A stretch of DNA of 64,000 nucleotides from Latrodectus hesperus. Its lineage: Eukaryota; Arthropoda; Arachnida; Araneae; Theridiidae. This document shows positions 13,474 through 24,113 of this stretch, piece after piece. The stretch is from NCBI GenBank assembly GCA_037975125.1, contig JAJQOW010000232.1, positions 1 to 64,000 of the forward strand. The letters run 5' to 3'. Numbering within the stretch: the first letter of the stretch is position 1; each line of letters starts with the position of its first letter. The notes under the pieces were generated by a model. The model ran no database searches. It was not told the DNA's origin and saw only the letters and a program-made list of their open reading frames with translations. A program made the translations under genes and the position numbers.

Positions 13474-15070
13474 ATATGTAAAACAGAAAATGTTTTTTTA
13501 AACAAACATTTCAATCAAAAGAATAAATTTTAATGCATGTTTCGAATAAAAAAATAATTAAGAAAATAGGAGCAAATAAGTTACTATTTTAATAACTTAA
13601 AAAATTCAGGATTGAAATTCGTTTCAGAATTTTTACAGGGTAAAGAAATGCTTACTGAAAAATTTTGATAAAACTTTATGCGAAAACCCATTCGAGGACT
13701 CAAGACTTTCCGAAAGAGTTTATTAAATTACCAACGAACTATGAAAGGGAAGATTCAAAATTAATCAAGTAGTAAGCTATCACTGCATTTGATGACATTC
13801 TACTAGTATTGAAATATAAAAAGAAAAATAAATAATATACATACGTTTATAATTAGTTTGAGGGAAATTGAAAATTGTTTCCAAAGTATTTCTCGATGCC
13901 AAAAGATCAATGGGATTTGAACAAATTTTACTTTTCATGATCTACAGATATTCAAGTGAAATTAAGAGTACTTTCATCATATGTGTTCTAACACTTTTTA
14001 GAACAAATTTAGATGGAAAAATGCACATCCACTAGTGGTATGTTTCCCTTCTTCCTAAAAGCACTCGACTTGGTAACTTTCACAATTCATTTTAATCTCG
14101 AGAATGGAATATCAAATGCGATAACAATTTCATCGAAAATGGCAGATAATAGCTTGAGCGTCGTTATCTGGGAGGAAGTTTAGACACATTGTAATACCAC
14201 AGATTAAGCTTTGTTGTGTCGCAAAGATTAACGACATAAATTATCTGCGAATAAAGAGAAAATCACGCTGATTCAATTTGATTAGAAAAGACCTTTTAGT
14301 GCTTTTTCTAGTACACCTCGAATTTGGTCCACAAATTAAAAGAAAACAACAGCTGTTACTCGCTAAATAATTTTTAAGCAACGTTTTAAAATTATTGAAT
14401 AGTTGTAACTTGAGAGTATAATTTTCAGCCATAACTAACTGTCAAAGAGCCAAAAGAAATGCACGCTTACAAATTTAGCAAAAGATAAGGGATATTGGAC
14501 AATATGTAAGGCGAAATGTTACCTACAAGCATATATTGGACATGATAAAAACCGTCATTTCTTGTAAATAAATTTAGGGTTTAACTCAGACAGATTTCTT
14601 TGATGTTTATAAACTCAATAGTTCTCCAAAAACAATTCGTAGAATATCACTTTAAGGTATATAGATGCATTATATAATGATACAGAAAAACAATAAAAAT
14701 GACATTATTACTTCATTAACTGAATTATGTTAGTTCAGTTGAAAATTTATTTTAAAATAGTGTTATTGTTATATAAACTAAGCAAACATAAAATTGATTT
14801 TATATTTATATTAATTCGGCTATTTTCCCGTTTTTCGTTACGATATTATCTATGAAAGAAAATGATCCCCGAATCCCATCTTGAAAATAAAAATATGATA
14901 CTGCAGTAGAAAATTAATAATTTTTGCAATATTTTTATCATACAAATTAGTTAATTTAGTTTCTTAACTATGCTAAAATTAAGTTTAGTAAATTAATTTT
15001 GGAAATTTAATAAACCACATATAATGTATTGCAGTAGATTTTTAGGTACATTGCGTTCTTGAGGTTGTAT
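13472..15070. other. AT-rich non-coding stretch
   Basis: No gene recognised. The 63-codon minus-strand ORF at 14241-14432 has no family resemblance. Confidence 0.45.
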
Positions 15071-15250
15071 CCTAGCAGAACTCACACCCTTGTCGCAAAT
15101 GATGTTGGTTGGCGGTAGTTGTGGTCTGCGCCAATCTTATAGCAACTCTACTTCGATACACTTGATATAGTAAACCAAACTATTTCTGGAATTTTGTTCT
15201 GGCTTGGCGCTTTTTTTCAGTTTGTCGCCAAGGGTGTGGGCTTTCCTAGG
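15071..15250. mobile_element. Small terminal-inverted-repeat element (MITE-like)
   Basis: A GC-richer 180-bp block bounded by imperfect inverted repeats. The left end is CCTAGCAGAACTCACACCCT. The complement of the right end is CCTAGGAAAGCCCACACCCT, with the match continuing for about ten bases as TGTCGCAAA versus TGGCGACAAA. There is no coding capacity. No convincing target-site duplication is visible, so the family is not assigned. Confidence 0.5.
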
Positions 15251-17278
15251 ATTTTACCTGTTCTTGATATTCATATTTCTATATAATTTAAAACTGAAAA
15301 CTTTCGAACCTTCCTCAAAAAACCTTCTGGTTGAAATATTATATAGTATGAAGTAAAGCTTTTATATTCCCCTGTAGTATCGAATCTCAGTCTAATTTAA
15401 ATAATTAAAAGAATTCAAACTGGCATAAGTATACCTTGAACTAAAATTGCATACTAATATAATAAGCAAAATTTCAAGTTAAAAGATAAAAAAATAACTA
15501 TCAACTGTGATTCATATTTTATAATCATTCATATTTTAATTTAATTGAATTTATTCTTACAAATTAACTAAAATTAAATAAATGAAATAAATAATTGGCA
15601 TCAAAAATAAATATTAAATTACAGGTATATTATTTTAAAGAAGTATGATCTGAATTATTTTAAAAAGTATATATTAAATAATAGATCGCATTAAAATATG
15701 ACTTATCATTAAAATATGTCAGAGAAAGAATGATGAACCAAATTTAGCTCCAAATCTCTCCTAGGAACAGATTGTATAGTTACATTTAATGAGCTAGTTT
15801 CAAAGATGATCAGACAAGAAATACATGTATATACATCATTCAGAAAAGTAACTAACTATAACTTACTCTAAATTAATGGTAATTATATAATGAGTATAAA
15901 AATAAAAAACTGAGAATTCAGAATATGACAGAGTAAAAGTAGAAACAAAAATATCCAAATGGCTTTTGAAAGACAAAAAACGGTGTCAATACATCACCCC
16001 TCGAGTTAACTTCAAAGTGACAGTTCTTAGCTTTTCTATCTTACTGATGTCAATGCAGTTTTTTTTTTCATTACTTCCTTTTTTTTATAAAAAATAAGAA
16101 AGAGTACATAAAGAGTACAAAGAGATGATAAAGAAAATAAAAAAGAAGGCTGAAAAATAAACGAATAGTTAAGAATCTTTTCAAGAATTTCGAAAGAATG
16201 GACGAGTTTTTTTATGTTCGTACTAACTTTACGTGTCGTTTTTAAAAAATAATGAGTTTTACATTTTTATAATCTCTTTCAGCTGTTATTTGAATAGTCA
16301 ATGATATCAAAAATGTGATTTCATGATTACATCATTTTCTAATATGTAAACATCACATACAATGAACTCAAAAAATACGAATACATTTTTGTTCGCTCAA
16401 AAAGAGAAATAATCAATATTTTTTTATAAGCTTTGAACTTCAGTTATAAATGTGCCTTCAAAGAGAATGTTTTATTACCAAAGTTTATGAAACCAAGTAG
16501 TATTTTTTTTCCGGACAAATTGACATTGATAAGAGACAAAGATTTAAGATTGAAACTGAAAATGAAGTTTGAGTAAAAACTGTAATTTTAAATAGAAACT
16601 TTATCCACTTACATTAAAGATTTTTCTACGAACAAAGAATGAATACATCATTAGTTCAGATCATCATCATTCAGATTAATCTATACGTCTAGATAAAGAG
16701 CTAGAACTCGGAAAGACTTCTTAGCACATAAAAATGAATAAATTTACAATACAGGAAGTCTGGCTTTTATAATAGGATTTCCTAGAATTTCGTATCATTG
16801 ATCTATTAGTTGATTTTTTACTCACTTTTGCTAGATAAATTTATTTTAGTCTTATTTAAATTTATATAGCTTTATTATTCATATGAAATTTACTTTAGTT
16901 ATATGGGTTAAAATTTCCGTAAGCACATTTTATTCTAGCTAAGGAACATAATATGTACACTAGTTTATTTAAATTTGTAATAATAAAAAATCAAAAAAAT
17001 CTTGGTTTTTAAACTTAATTTATTGTACCAGGCAAATAAAAAATATCAAACATTGAGATAAATATTAATTATTGTCCATCGAAATACATAAAAGCTAAGG
17101 TGTGAGATCATAGTTTACAATTGAGGAATTCTGCTATCACAAAATCTAAAAATCTGGGTTTCTACATAAGTTGATTTGCATAAAATTTATAACATAATTC
17201 GTAAGGTTTCTATATTGAAAGAAAAACATATTTTTCAGCTTCTTTTGGCTATCTTTTTAATTAATTTCATTTACACTT
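15251..17278. other. AT-rich non-coding stretch
   Basis: No gene or repeat family recognised. Confidence 0.45.
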
Positions 17279-17485
17279 ATTTAATAACTGTTGGCAAGGA
17301 ACTAATTTTAATAATTGATGGCAAGTAACTTATTTTAATAATTGATGGCAAATAACTTATTTTAATAATTGATGGCAAGTAACTTATTTTAATAATTGAT
17401 GGCAAATAACTTATTTTAATAATTGATGGCAAGTAACTTATTTTAATAATTGATGGCAAGTAACTTATTTTAATAATTGATGGCT
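17279..17485. repeat. 27-bp tandem array, about 7.5 copies
   Basis: Unit AATAATTGATGGCAAGTAAC plus TTATTTT. Alternate units carry GGCAAATAAC instead of GGCAAGTAAC. Because 27 is divisible by 3, the minus strand is open and reads repeated PSIIKISYL, but this looks like a by-product of the repeat. The array ends abruptly at GGCTTTGTAAAC. Confidence 0.95.
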
Positions 17486-17881
17486 TTGTAAACTTAAATG
17501 TATTTCTTTCAATATTTCTTGAACAAATTGATATTTTGATAAATATAACTTCATTGAGTGGTTATAAGTCTTCTTATATTTATCTTTCAAAATGTAAGTA
17601 TATAGAGCAAGGATTTCTTTCTTTTTTTTTCATGAAACTCAACGAATAAATTAGAAAGGAAAATTTATTCGCTCTTTAAATTTCATGAAAAAGTATAAGA
17701 ATTAATTGCACACACACAATTGAAGTCTTCCAATACTTTAAGCCATTGCTTTAAACTTTTTCTATTTACCCAACAGCACTACCCCATTAACAGACATTTT
17801 CAGTAACCCATTGGGACTACGACATTATTCCAAGTCGTAGTTATTAATCATTTCTTGTTTACTGCAAATATGAAATACTTC

Positions 17882-17883
<2 letters not shown>
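17486..17883. other. Short non-coding interval
   Basis: Nothing recognisable. It separates the 27-bp array from the AT tract. Confidence 0.4.

Positions 17884-17967
<84 letters not shown>
17884..17967. repeat. (AT)n tract left of Tigger element
   Basis: About 84 bp of pure AT, ending in the TA (17966-17967) that serves as the left target dinucleotide of the transposon. Confidence 0.97.
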
Positions 17968-17970
<3 letters not shown>

Positions 17971-17987
17971 TAAGACCCCGCTTAACG
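17968..17987. repeat. Left terminal inverted repeat of Tigger element
   Basis: 20 bp, pairing with 20203-20222 with two mismatches (positions 5 and 18 of the repeat). Confidence 0.93.
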
Positions 17988-18251
17988 CTGTTTCGGTTTA
18001 GCGCTCTTTTATTTCAACCCGGGGATTCCACGAAATCGCTCGCAGCATACGGGGATTCCCCGAAATATTATGCAGCGATAGGTTTCAAATACATATCCGA
18101 AAGAGTGTACTTGTGTTTCTTGTTTGGTGCGGAATTGTACAGACATATTTTTATTATTGGAAACATTTGTTGACATTATTGTAAGTAGGTATTAATTTAC
18201 ATATTTAATACTATATTACAGTGTCAAATATTTTGATCTTTAGTTTTTACT

Positions 18252-18764
18252 ATGGGTGATAATGAAAAAGAAAAGAAAGCAACCAGAAAAAGCATTTCAC
18301 TCAAAACTAAAATGGAAGTGATTAGAAGATTAGATTCTGGTGAACGTCAAACTCTAATTAGTGCTTCATTGAATTTGCCAACTTCAACAATAAGGACCAT
18401 CATGAAGAATAAAGAAAAAATACTGTCATCGGCAACTACAACTACGTCAAGCTCTGCAACTAGAATTACCCGTTCTAGAAATAATATCATAGAGGAAATG
18501 GAAAAACGACTGTCTATATGGATTGACGACGAAATTGACCGCAATATGCCATTAAGCCAATCTATCATAATGGTAAAAGCTAGAAGAATTTTTAATTACA
18601 TTCAGGCTGAGACAATTGACACAAGTGAAACTTTCGTTGCTAGTCAAGTATGGTTTAATAGATTTAAACATCAAAATAACCTTCACAACATCAAGATTAC
18701 AGGAGAAGCAGCAAGTGGTGATACAAAAGCGGCGGCTGAATTTCCAGCGATATTAAAAAAATAA
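18252..18764 (+). CDS. Tigger transposase, N-terminal DNA-binding part
   Basis: Binds the transposon ends. ATG at 18252 opens 170 codons. Residues about 12-60 (SISLKTKMEVIRRLDSGE, then a helix-turn-helix TISASL..PTSTIRTI-type segment) form a CENP-B/psq N-terminal helix-turn-helix. Residues about 80-150 (EEMEKRLSIWIDDE ... VWFNRFKHQN) form the second, Tc5/CENP-B-type DNA-binding domain. The frame stops at TAA 18762-18764, directly after an A7 run (18755-18761). The catalytic half follows in the -1 frame. The missing base could be a mutation, an assembly error, or a site of frameshifting or slippage (see findings). The opposite-strand ORF 18347-18568 is a shadow. Confidence 0.9.
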   Translation: MGDNEKEKKATRKSISLKTKMEVIRRLDSGERQTLISASLNLPTSTIRTIMKNKEKILSSATTTTSSSATRITRSRNNIIEEMEKRLSIWIDDEIDRNMPLSQSIIMVKARRIFNYIQAETIDTSETFVASQVWFNRFKHQNNLHNIKITGEAASGDTKAAAEFPAILKK

Positions 18765-19921
18765 TTGAAGAAGGAAACTATCCTCTAGAATTGGTTTTTA
18801 ATGTTGATGAAACAGGCTTGTTTTGGAAAAGAATGCCGAAACGAACATTTCTATCCCGTGAAGAGAAACGGGCACCAGGATTTAAAGCTGCAAAAGATCG
18901 CTTAACCCTTCTACTAGGTGTTAACGCAAGCGGAGATTTTAAATTAAAACCATTACTAATTTACCATTCCAAAAACCCAAGAGCGATGAAAGGCATATCT
19001 AAATCAACTTTACCTGTAATTTGGGAGTCTAATAAAAAATCATGGATAACTGCGAAAATTTTCCAGGATTGGTTCACTGAACATTTCTGCCCGTCTGTTA
19101 AACGTTATTGCGAAATTAAAAAACTTGAACAAAAAGCACTTCTGTTAATTGATAATGCTCCAAGCCACCCAACAAATTTATCAGACTTAACAACATGCAT
19201 TCCAGTCGAAGTGGTTTTCTTGCCGCCTAACACAACTGCCTTAATTCAACCAATGGACCAAGGCGTTATATCAAATTTTAAGGCTTATTACTTGCGGCGA
19301 ACCTTTAAGCAAATGTTTGAAAAAACAGACGGAGAAGAGAACCAGTCCATAAGAGAATTTTGGAAAAACTACAACATCGTGGATGCTGTAGAAAACATAG
19401 GCCTTTCTTGGAATGAGGTAACAGAAAGATCTTTGAAAGGAGTATGGAAGAATATTTGGCCGGATTTAAGTAAGAGCGATGACGTTGGACACTCTGTCGA
19501 TGTGGATGAAATAGTGGAAGAGATAGTGAAATTAACGAAGCAAACCGGTTTTGAAGGGGTAAATGTGGAAGATGTCGAAGAAATAATTCAAGAAGCAGTG
19601 GCTAGTCTTTCTAATGATGAGCTCAAGGAATTAACTGAACAAGAAGAAAACAAAAATGTTGACTGCAGTGATTCAGAAGAAGAGCAAAAAGAACTTTCGA
19701 TGGCGTTTGTAAAAAGGAGTTTGTCTACCATAACTAAAATAATGGATCAATTCATTGAAAATGATCCGAATTTTGACAGGAGCTCAAAAGTAAGGCGTGG
19801 TGTTAGAGATGCTCTATCCGATTATGAAGAACTTTTAAGAGAACAACGCAAAAGAAAAAGGCAAACAACATTAGATGCTTTTGTCACAAAAAGGCAGAAC
19901 ACTGAAAACGCGGAAGGCTAA
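18761..19921 (+). CDS. Tigger transposase, catalytic DDE_1 part
   Basis: Cuts and joins the transposon DNA. The frame continues the N-terminal part from the A7 run (IIEEGNYPLELVFNVDETG) and is open to TAA at 19919-19921. The acidic triad is visible: D of NVDETG (codon 18806), D of LLLIDNAPSHP (codon 19151) and D of LIQPMDQGV (codon 19256). The last two are 35 residues apart, as in the pogo/Tigger family. The NTTALIQPMDQG block is the family hallmark. An acidic, coiled region (VDEIVEEIVKLTKQ ... EEENK-type) and a basic tail RKRKRQTTLDAF follow. With the N-terminal part the protein would be about 555 residues, normal for the family. There is no other stop or gap. It lies inside terminal inverted repeats, so it is a transposon gene, not a domesticated host gene. 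Confidence 0.92.
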   Translation: MIEEGNYPLELVFNVDETGLFWKRMPKRTFLSREEKRAPGFKAAKDRLTLLLGVNASGDFKLKPLLIYHSKNPRAMKGISKSTLPVIWESNKKSWITAKIFQDWFTEHFCPSVKRYCEIKKLEQKALLLIDNAPSHPTNLSDLTTCIPVEVVFLPPNTTALIQPMDQGVISNFKAYYLRRTFKQMFEKTDGEENQSIREFWKNYNIVDAVENIGLSWNEVTERSLKGVWKNIWPDLSKSDDVGHSVDVDEIVEEIVKLTKQTGFEGVNVEDVEEIIQEAVASLSNDELKELTEQEENKNVDCSDSEEEQKELSMAFVKRSLSTITKIMDQFIENDPNFDRSSKVRRGVRDALSDYEELLREQRKRKRQTTLDAFVTKRQNTENAEG

Positions 19922-20202
19922 CTAAATATGACTGACTTAGAATTTTATTTGTTTTTTTTAAGAATATTCGTTTTGTTATTTATATTTTGTTTTTATTTTT
20001 GCAAGAAATAATAATATGGTATTAATTTGGGCTTTAAGAAATAAATGTTTGGTTTTATTTTTATTAAAAAAACATACTTTTTAAATTTAATACCTAACCA
20101 ACTTCCTAGCCATCTTCCCCTAACCCCACTATTTACATGTAAAGATAGCCTCGTTTAGCGCTGTTTCGCATTACGCTCTACTTTGATGGAACGTATCCCC
20201 CG

Positions 20203-20761
<559 letters not shown>

Positions 20762-22536
20762 ATTTTAAATAATATAGCATATAAATATACTTGATAAATA
20801 AAAGTACTGCAGTTATATAGTTTTCGTAGAATTATTCAGAAAAATATACTTATAAAATCGTGTATTATGAAATATTTATCGAAAAATAGAATTGATTTTA
20901 ATATTCAAGTATCGAATAAATAATTTAAAAAAAAAATTTATTCATGATGAAAAATAAAGAAAGGCATTTTCACATCAGTCTTTAAAAAGAAACTTTTAAA
21001 AAATATTGACTTAATGCAATTGCTTCGATTTATTAAGATAACAAACAGAGCTTTCAGACCAAAATTAATATTTTTACACACACACAAAAGGTGAATAAAA
21101 GTATTCTACAAAATAGGCCAAATTATAATGCCAAATCCTTTTGTCCAAAAATACTGCTGTGTATTTTGTATGAAACGTTATAAACTATATAGATAAAATT
21201 TGATTTGTTATAATATATAATTAATGCATGAGGTAAATAATGATGAAACTTCGAATGTACATACAATTCTTATCTTGGAAAGTATATTAAGCAAAATATC
21301 AAATTTATTAAATCATAATAGCATGCAAAAATGCTAATACACAATCATAATCAAAAAAATATTATGCGTGAAAAATATATTTTATGGTTGAAAATTCTCA
21401 CAAAACTTAATATGTAGAGTCATGTAATCCATGGGCGGGTATATGACTCATAAATTTAAACCATATCCATGCACCATTAGCCATGTCTATAGCAATTAGG
21501 ATGTTCAAAGTGATCTCTGCAAAGCAAGAGCTATAAATTATGTATCAAAACATTTTGATAAATTGAAACATAAGATTACAAAAGCAATGGGATGCTTCAT
21601 TTTCTTATACACCTCAGGCAATCTCATCGAAAATTGTTTATGACTTCGTTATTAGTCCCACGGCGATACCTTGATCAATTACCTGGAATTAAAGCTTCAC
21701 AGTAAGGAGTAGACACGTTACTTAGACATTTTCAAGCTACATGGAACATTAAACTGAATGCATTAGTTTATATCGATAACACCAGGAATGCAATTGTTTT
21801 TGCTTTTATGACTTTAATATATTTTTAATAGTTCCGACGAATTTTTGTGAAGTTTTCAAACGCTTACTAATAAAAGATTATCCATTTCAAGAATCTTCCT
21901 TCTTTACACATCTGGTGCTCCAATTTCTTTATTATAATTATTGAAGCAGGGACATTCCGTGGCAAAGCGCTTTGTCTCTGAATCTTTAACTATTGATCAA
22001 CTTAAACATGTGCAATAATTTCAGGCGAACATCTTTCTATTCTGAATTACTCGGGTAGTTCTTTGCGAAGCATGTTTCGCATTTTAAGAATACATTTCCT
22101 CTTTTTAAAGTCAACTACCACCAGGGAATCGAATGATTCTGAATGCATTTGCATATTTGAGGCTTATTGAATGGCATTTGTTTCCTGAGATGAACTTATC
22201 CATTTGTAAAGGAATTTGAATGATATTCATTTAAATATGCAACAACAAGTAAACATAAGTTCTCAAATATGTTTATGAATTTGCTTTTCTGAAATCGGTA
22301 GCTCTTCTTTTAAAATTCGAAATAAAAATATTTCATTAATATAAATGTTTTTTGATTCTTGCTAGACTTATACATTTATTTATTTATTTTTTTTTTTTTG
22401 ATATCGTACCAATATAATATAAATTCATTTTTATCAGTCTTTCACTTTTAATATGTTTTTAACGTATCATGCGACTAATCTATTTTATAATATGCATAAT
22501 AGTATCCTATAAAAGGAAATTTCTAAATGTAATTTA
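20762..22536. other. AT-rich non-coding stretch
   Basis: No gene. 21420-22330 is somewhat less AT-rich and may hold old repeat sequence, but no ends are visible. Confidence 0.4.
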
Positions 22537-22566
22537 ATTATAAAGGACAACATTGTCCTTTATAAT
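22537..22566. repeat. Perfect short palindrome
   Basis: Arms of 14 bp (22537-22550 and 22553-22566, core TAAAGGACAA/TTGTCCTTTA) around a CA centre. Confidence 0.85.
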
Positions 22567-23509
22567 GAGGCCTATTCAAATAAACAAAAATTAATAACCC
22601 TAATATTTTTTTATAATTTTATTAAGAACTTTTTTTGGCTATATTTATGGATACTAATGTATAATAAAATCAACTTAATTTTGCCTTCTCTACTACGTTT
22701 TTTTTTATGAATTTACAACATTTAAATTTTCATGATTTTTTTAGCAGAAATACATGAGAGAAGCATAAAATGTTTCCACAACTTTAAACTTATACTTAAT
22801 ATTTTAGTATAATTGATATTTTATATCCGCGAATTATTTTTTAACAAGAAAAGTAAATCACATAAATTTTATCACTGCGTTAAAAGTTACAATATAGTCC
22901 TTTTAAGGAAAAAATCAATAAAACACAAAAAATTTTCTTTATTGTTCATTATATAAAATGATCATCATAGAAGTATAATTTTATGATCAAACCACAACAA
23001 AATGTAAAAGTGATTTATAAATTTTCAGTTTATTACCAGTGCATTATAACAATAGTTTATAAGCACTTTTTACTTGACATAATATCTAAGTAATGTGCAT
23101 AGCCAAAGTACCTAAAAAGAGCGGAAAATATTTATTATTTATAGTTTACTTTGATTATACACGCTTGTCTTAAACAAAAAATATTATCATTTTGGGAAAA
23201 GAAAAGTAGAAAGTCCTTCTAGACTTATGGTAATTAATCTTTTATATCCATAATATGTATTTATATTATCTCACAATCTGTATGGTTGATGGTAACGGTA
23301 GTATTTTCTAGCCGCCAACTGGTTCTCTATTGATTTAATTTAAAGCCAATGCGAATAATTCAGTTGAAATCAGTAGTTTTATAAAACCAATCATATTCTT
23401 GTCCTATGGAAGCTGAATGAAATGCTCTATTACCACGTATTAAAACTTGCTAAAATAAGTGTATTTTGATATGTACCATAATTGCCCCACTACCAGAGGA
23501 AACGATAAC
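22567..23509. other. AT-rich non-coding stretch
   Basis: Nothing recognised. Confidence 0.4.
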
Positions 23510-23926
23510 AGGAGTTTCAATGGCTCATTAATTGGTGAGAGGTACTACGTTGAATGTCAATTGTTGAAACTACCGACCAGTATCTGCTTATATTAACCCA
23601 TTAATGGCCAGTAGACACAACAGTTTGACTAGCAAGACAGTAAATGATGAATATCTGCTTACATTGACTCAGCGAGCGGTAGGGGACAAAGTGGATTAAT
23701 AGTGGTTTAAAGTTCCTTGTTTGCTTATATCGGTCCATGAATGAGCAGTAGAGATCAGGTAGATTAACACAATTCAATAAACGATCAAAATTTGTTTATA
23801 TTGATTCATTAATAGACAGCGTGACTAGGTTGGTTAACAGTGGTCAAAGCGATTATTAATTGCTTTTATAGAGCTATCAATGAGTTGTAGAGATGAGTTC
23901 GGCTAACAGAAAACTGTAAATGATAA
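23510..23926. repeat. Diverged tandem repeat of about 66-71 bp
   Basis: A TGCTTATATTGA-like block followed by CCATTAATGG..AGTAGAGA and GATTAACAGT-like blocks recurs at 23585, 23656, 23722, 23793 and 23861 (spacings 71, 66, 71, 68). A weaker unit lies upstream. Units are well diverged, so the array is old. Confidence 0.7.
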
Positions 23927-24113
23927 TCGTCCGATATTTTATCGTGAGAAGTTATTAAAAAACCACGCAATAGACTGCACTCTTTCACACTGAGAAACGA
24001 TATTTTATCGGGAACCAGTCTCAATTGTGTGGTTTTTTAATAACTTCTCACGATAAAATATCGGACGACTTTTTATCGTACGATAAAAGTCGTCTAGTGT
24101 GAAAGAGGCCTTA
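23927..24113. mobile_element. Foldback / MITE-like element
   Basis: Perfect 40-bp inverted arms (23927-23966 and 24029-24068, beginning TCGTCCGATATTTTATCGTG) surround a 62-bp loop. Beyond the right arm, 24064-24094 is a second palindrome (GACGACTTTT-ATCGTACGAT-AAAAGTCGTC with one extra T). AGTGTGAAAGAGGCCTTA closes the element. The loop carries CTCTTTCACACTGAGAAACG, resembling the complement of that right end, so the element looks rearranged or nested. No coding capacity. Confidence 0.75.

Noticed and set aside
17277..17459. Minus-strand repeat protein PSIIKISYL
   Set aside because: It is a by-product of a 27-bp tandem repeat. No start context, flanking coding sequence or domain.
18252..19921. 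Domesticated CENP-B/jerky-like host gene
   Set aside because: The gene is bounded by inverted termini and TA targets and has a frame interruption, as expected for a transposon.
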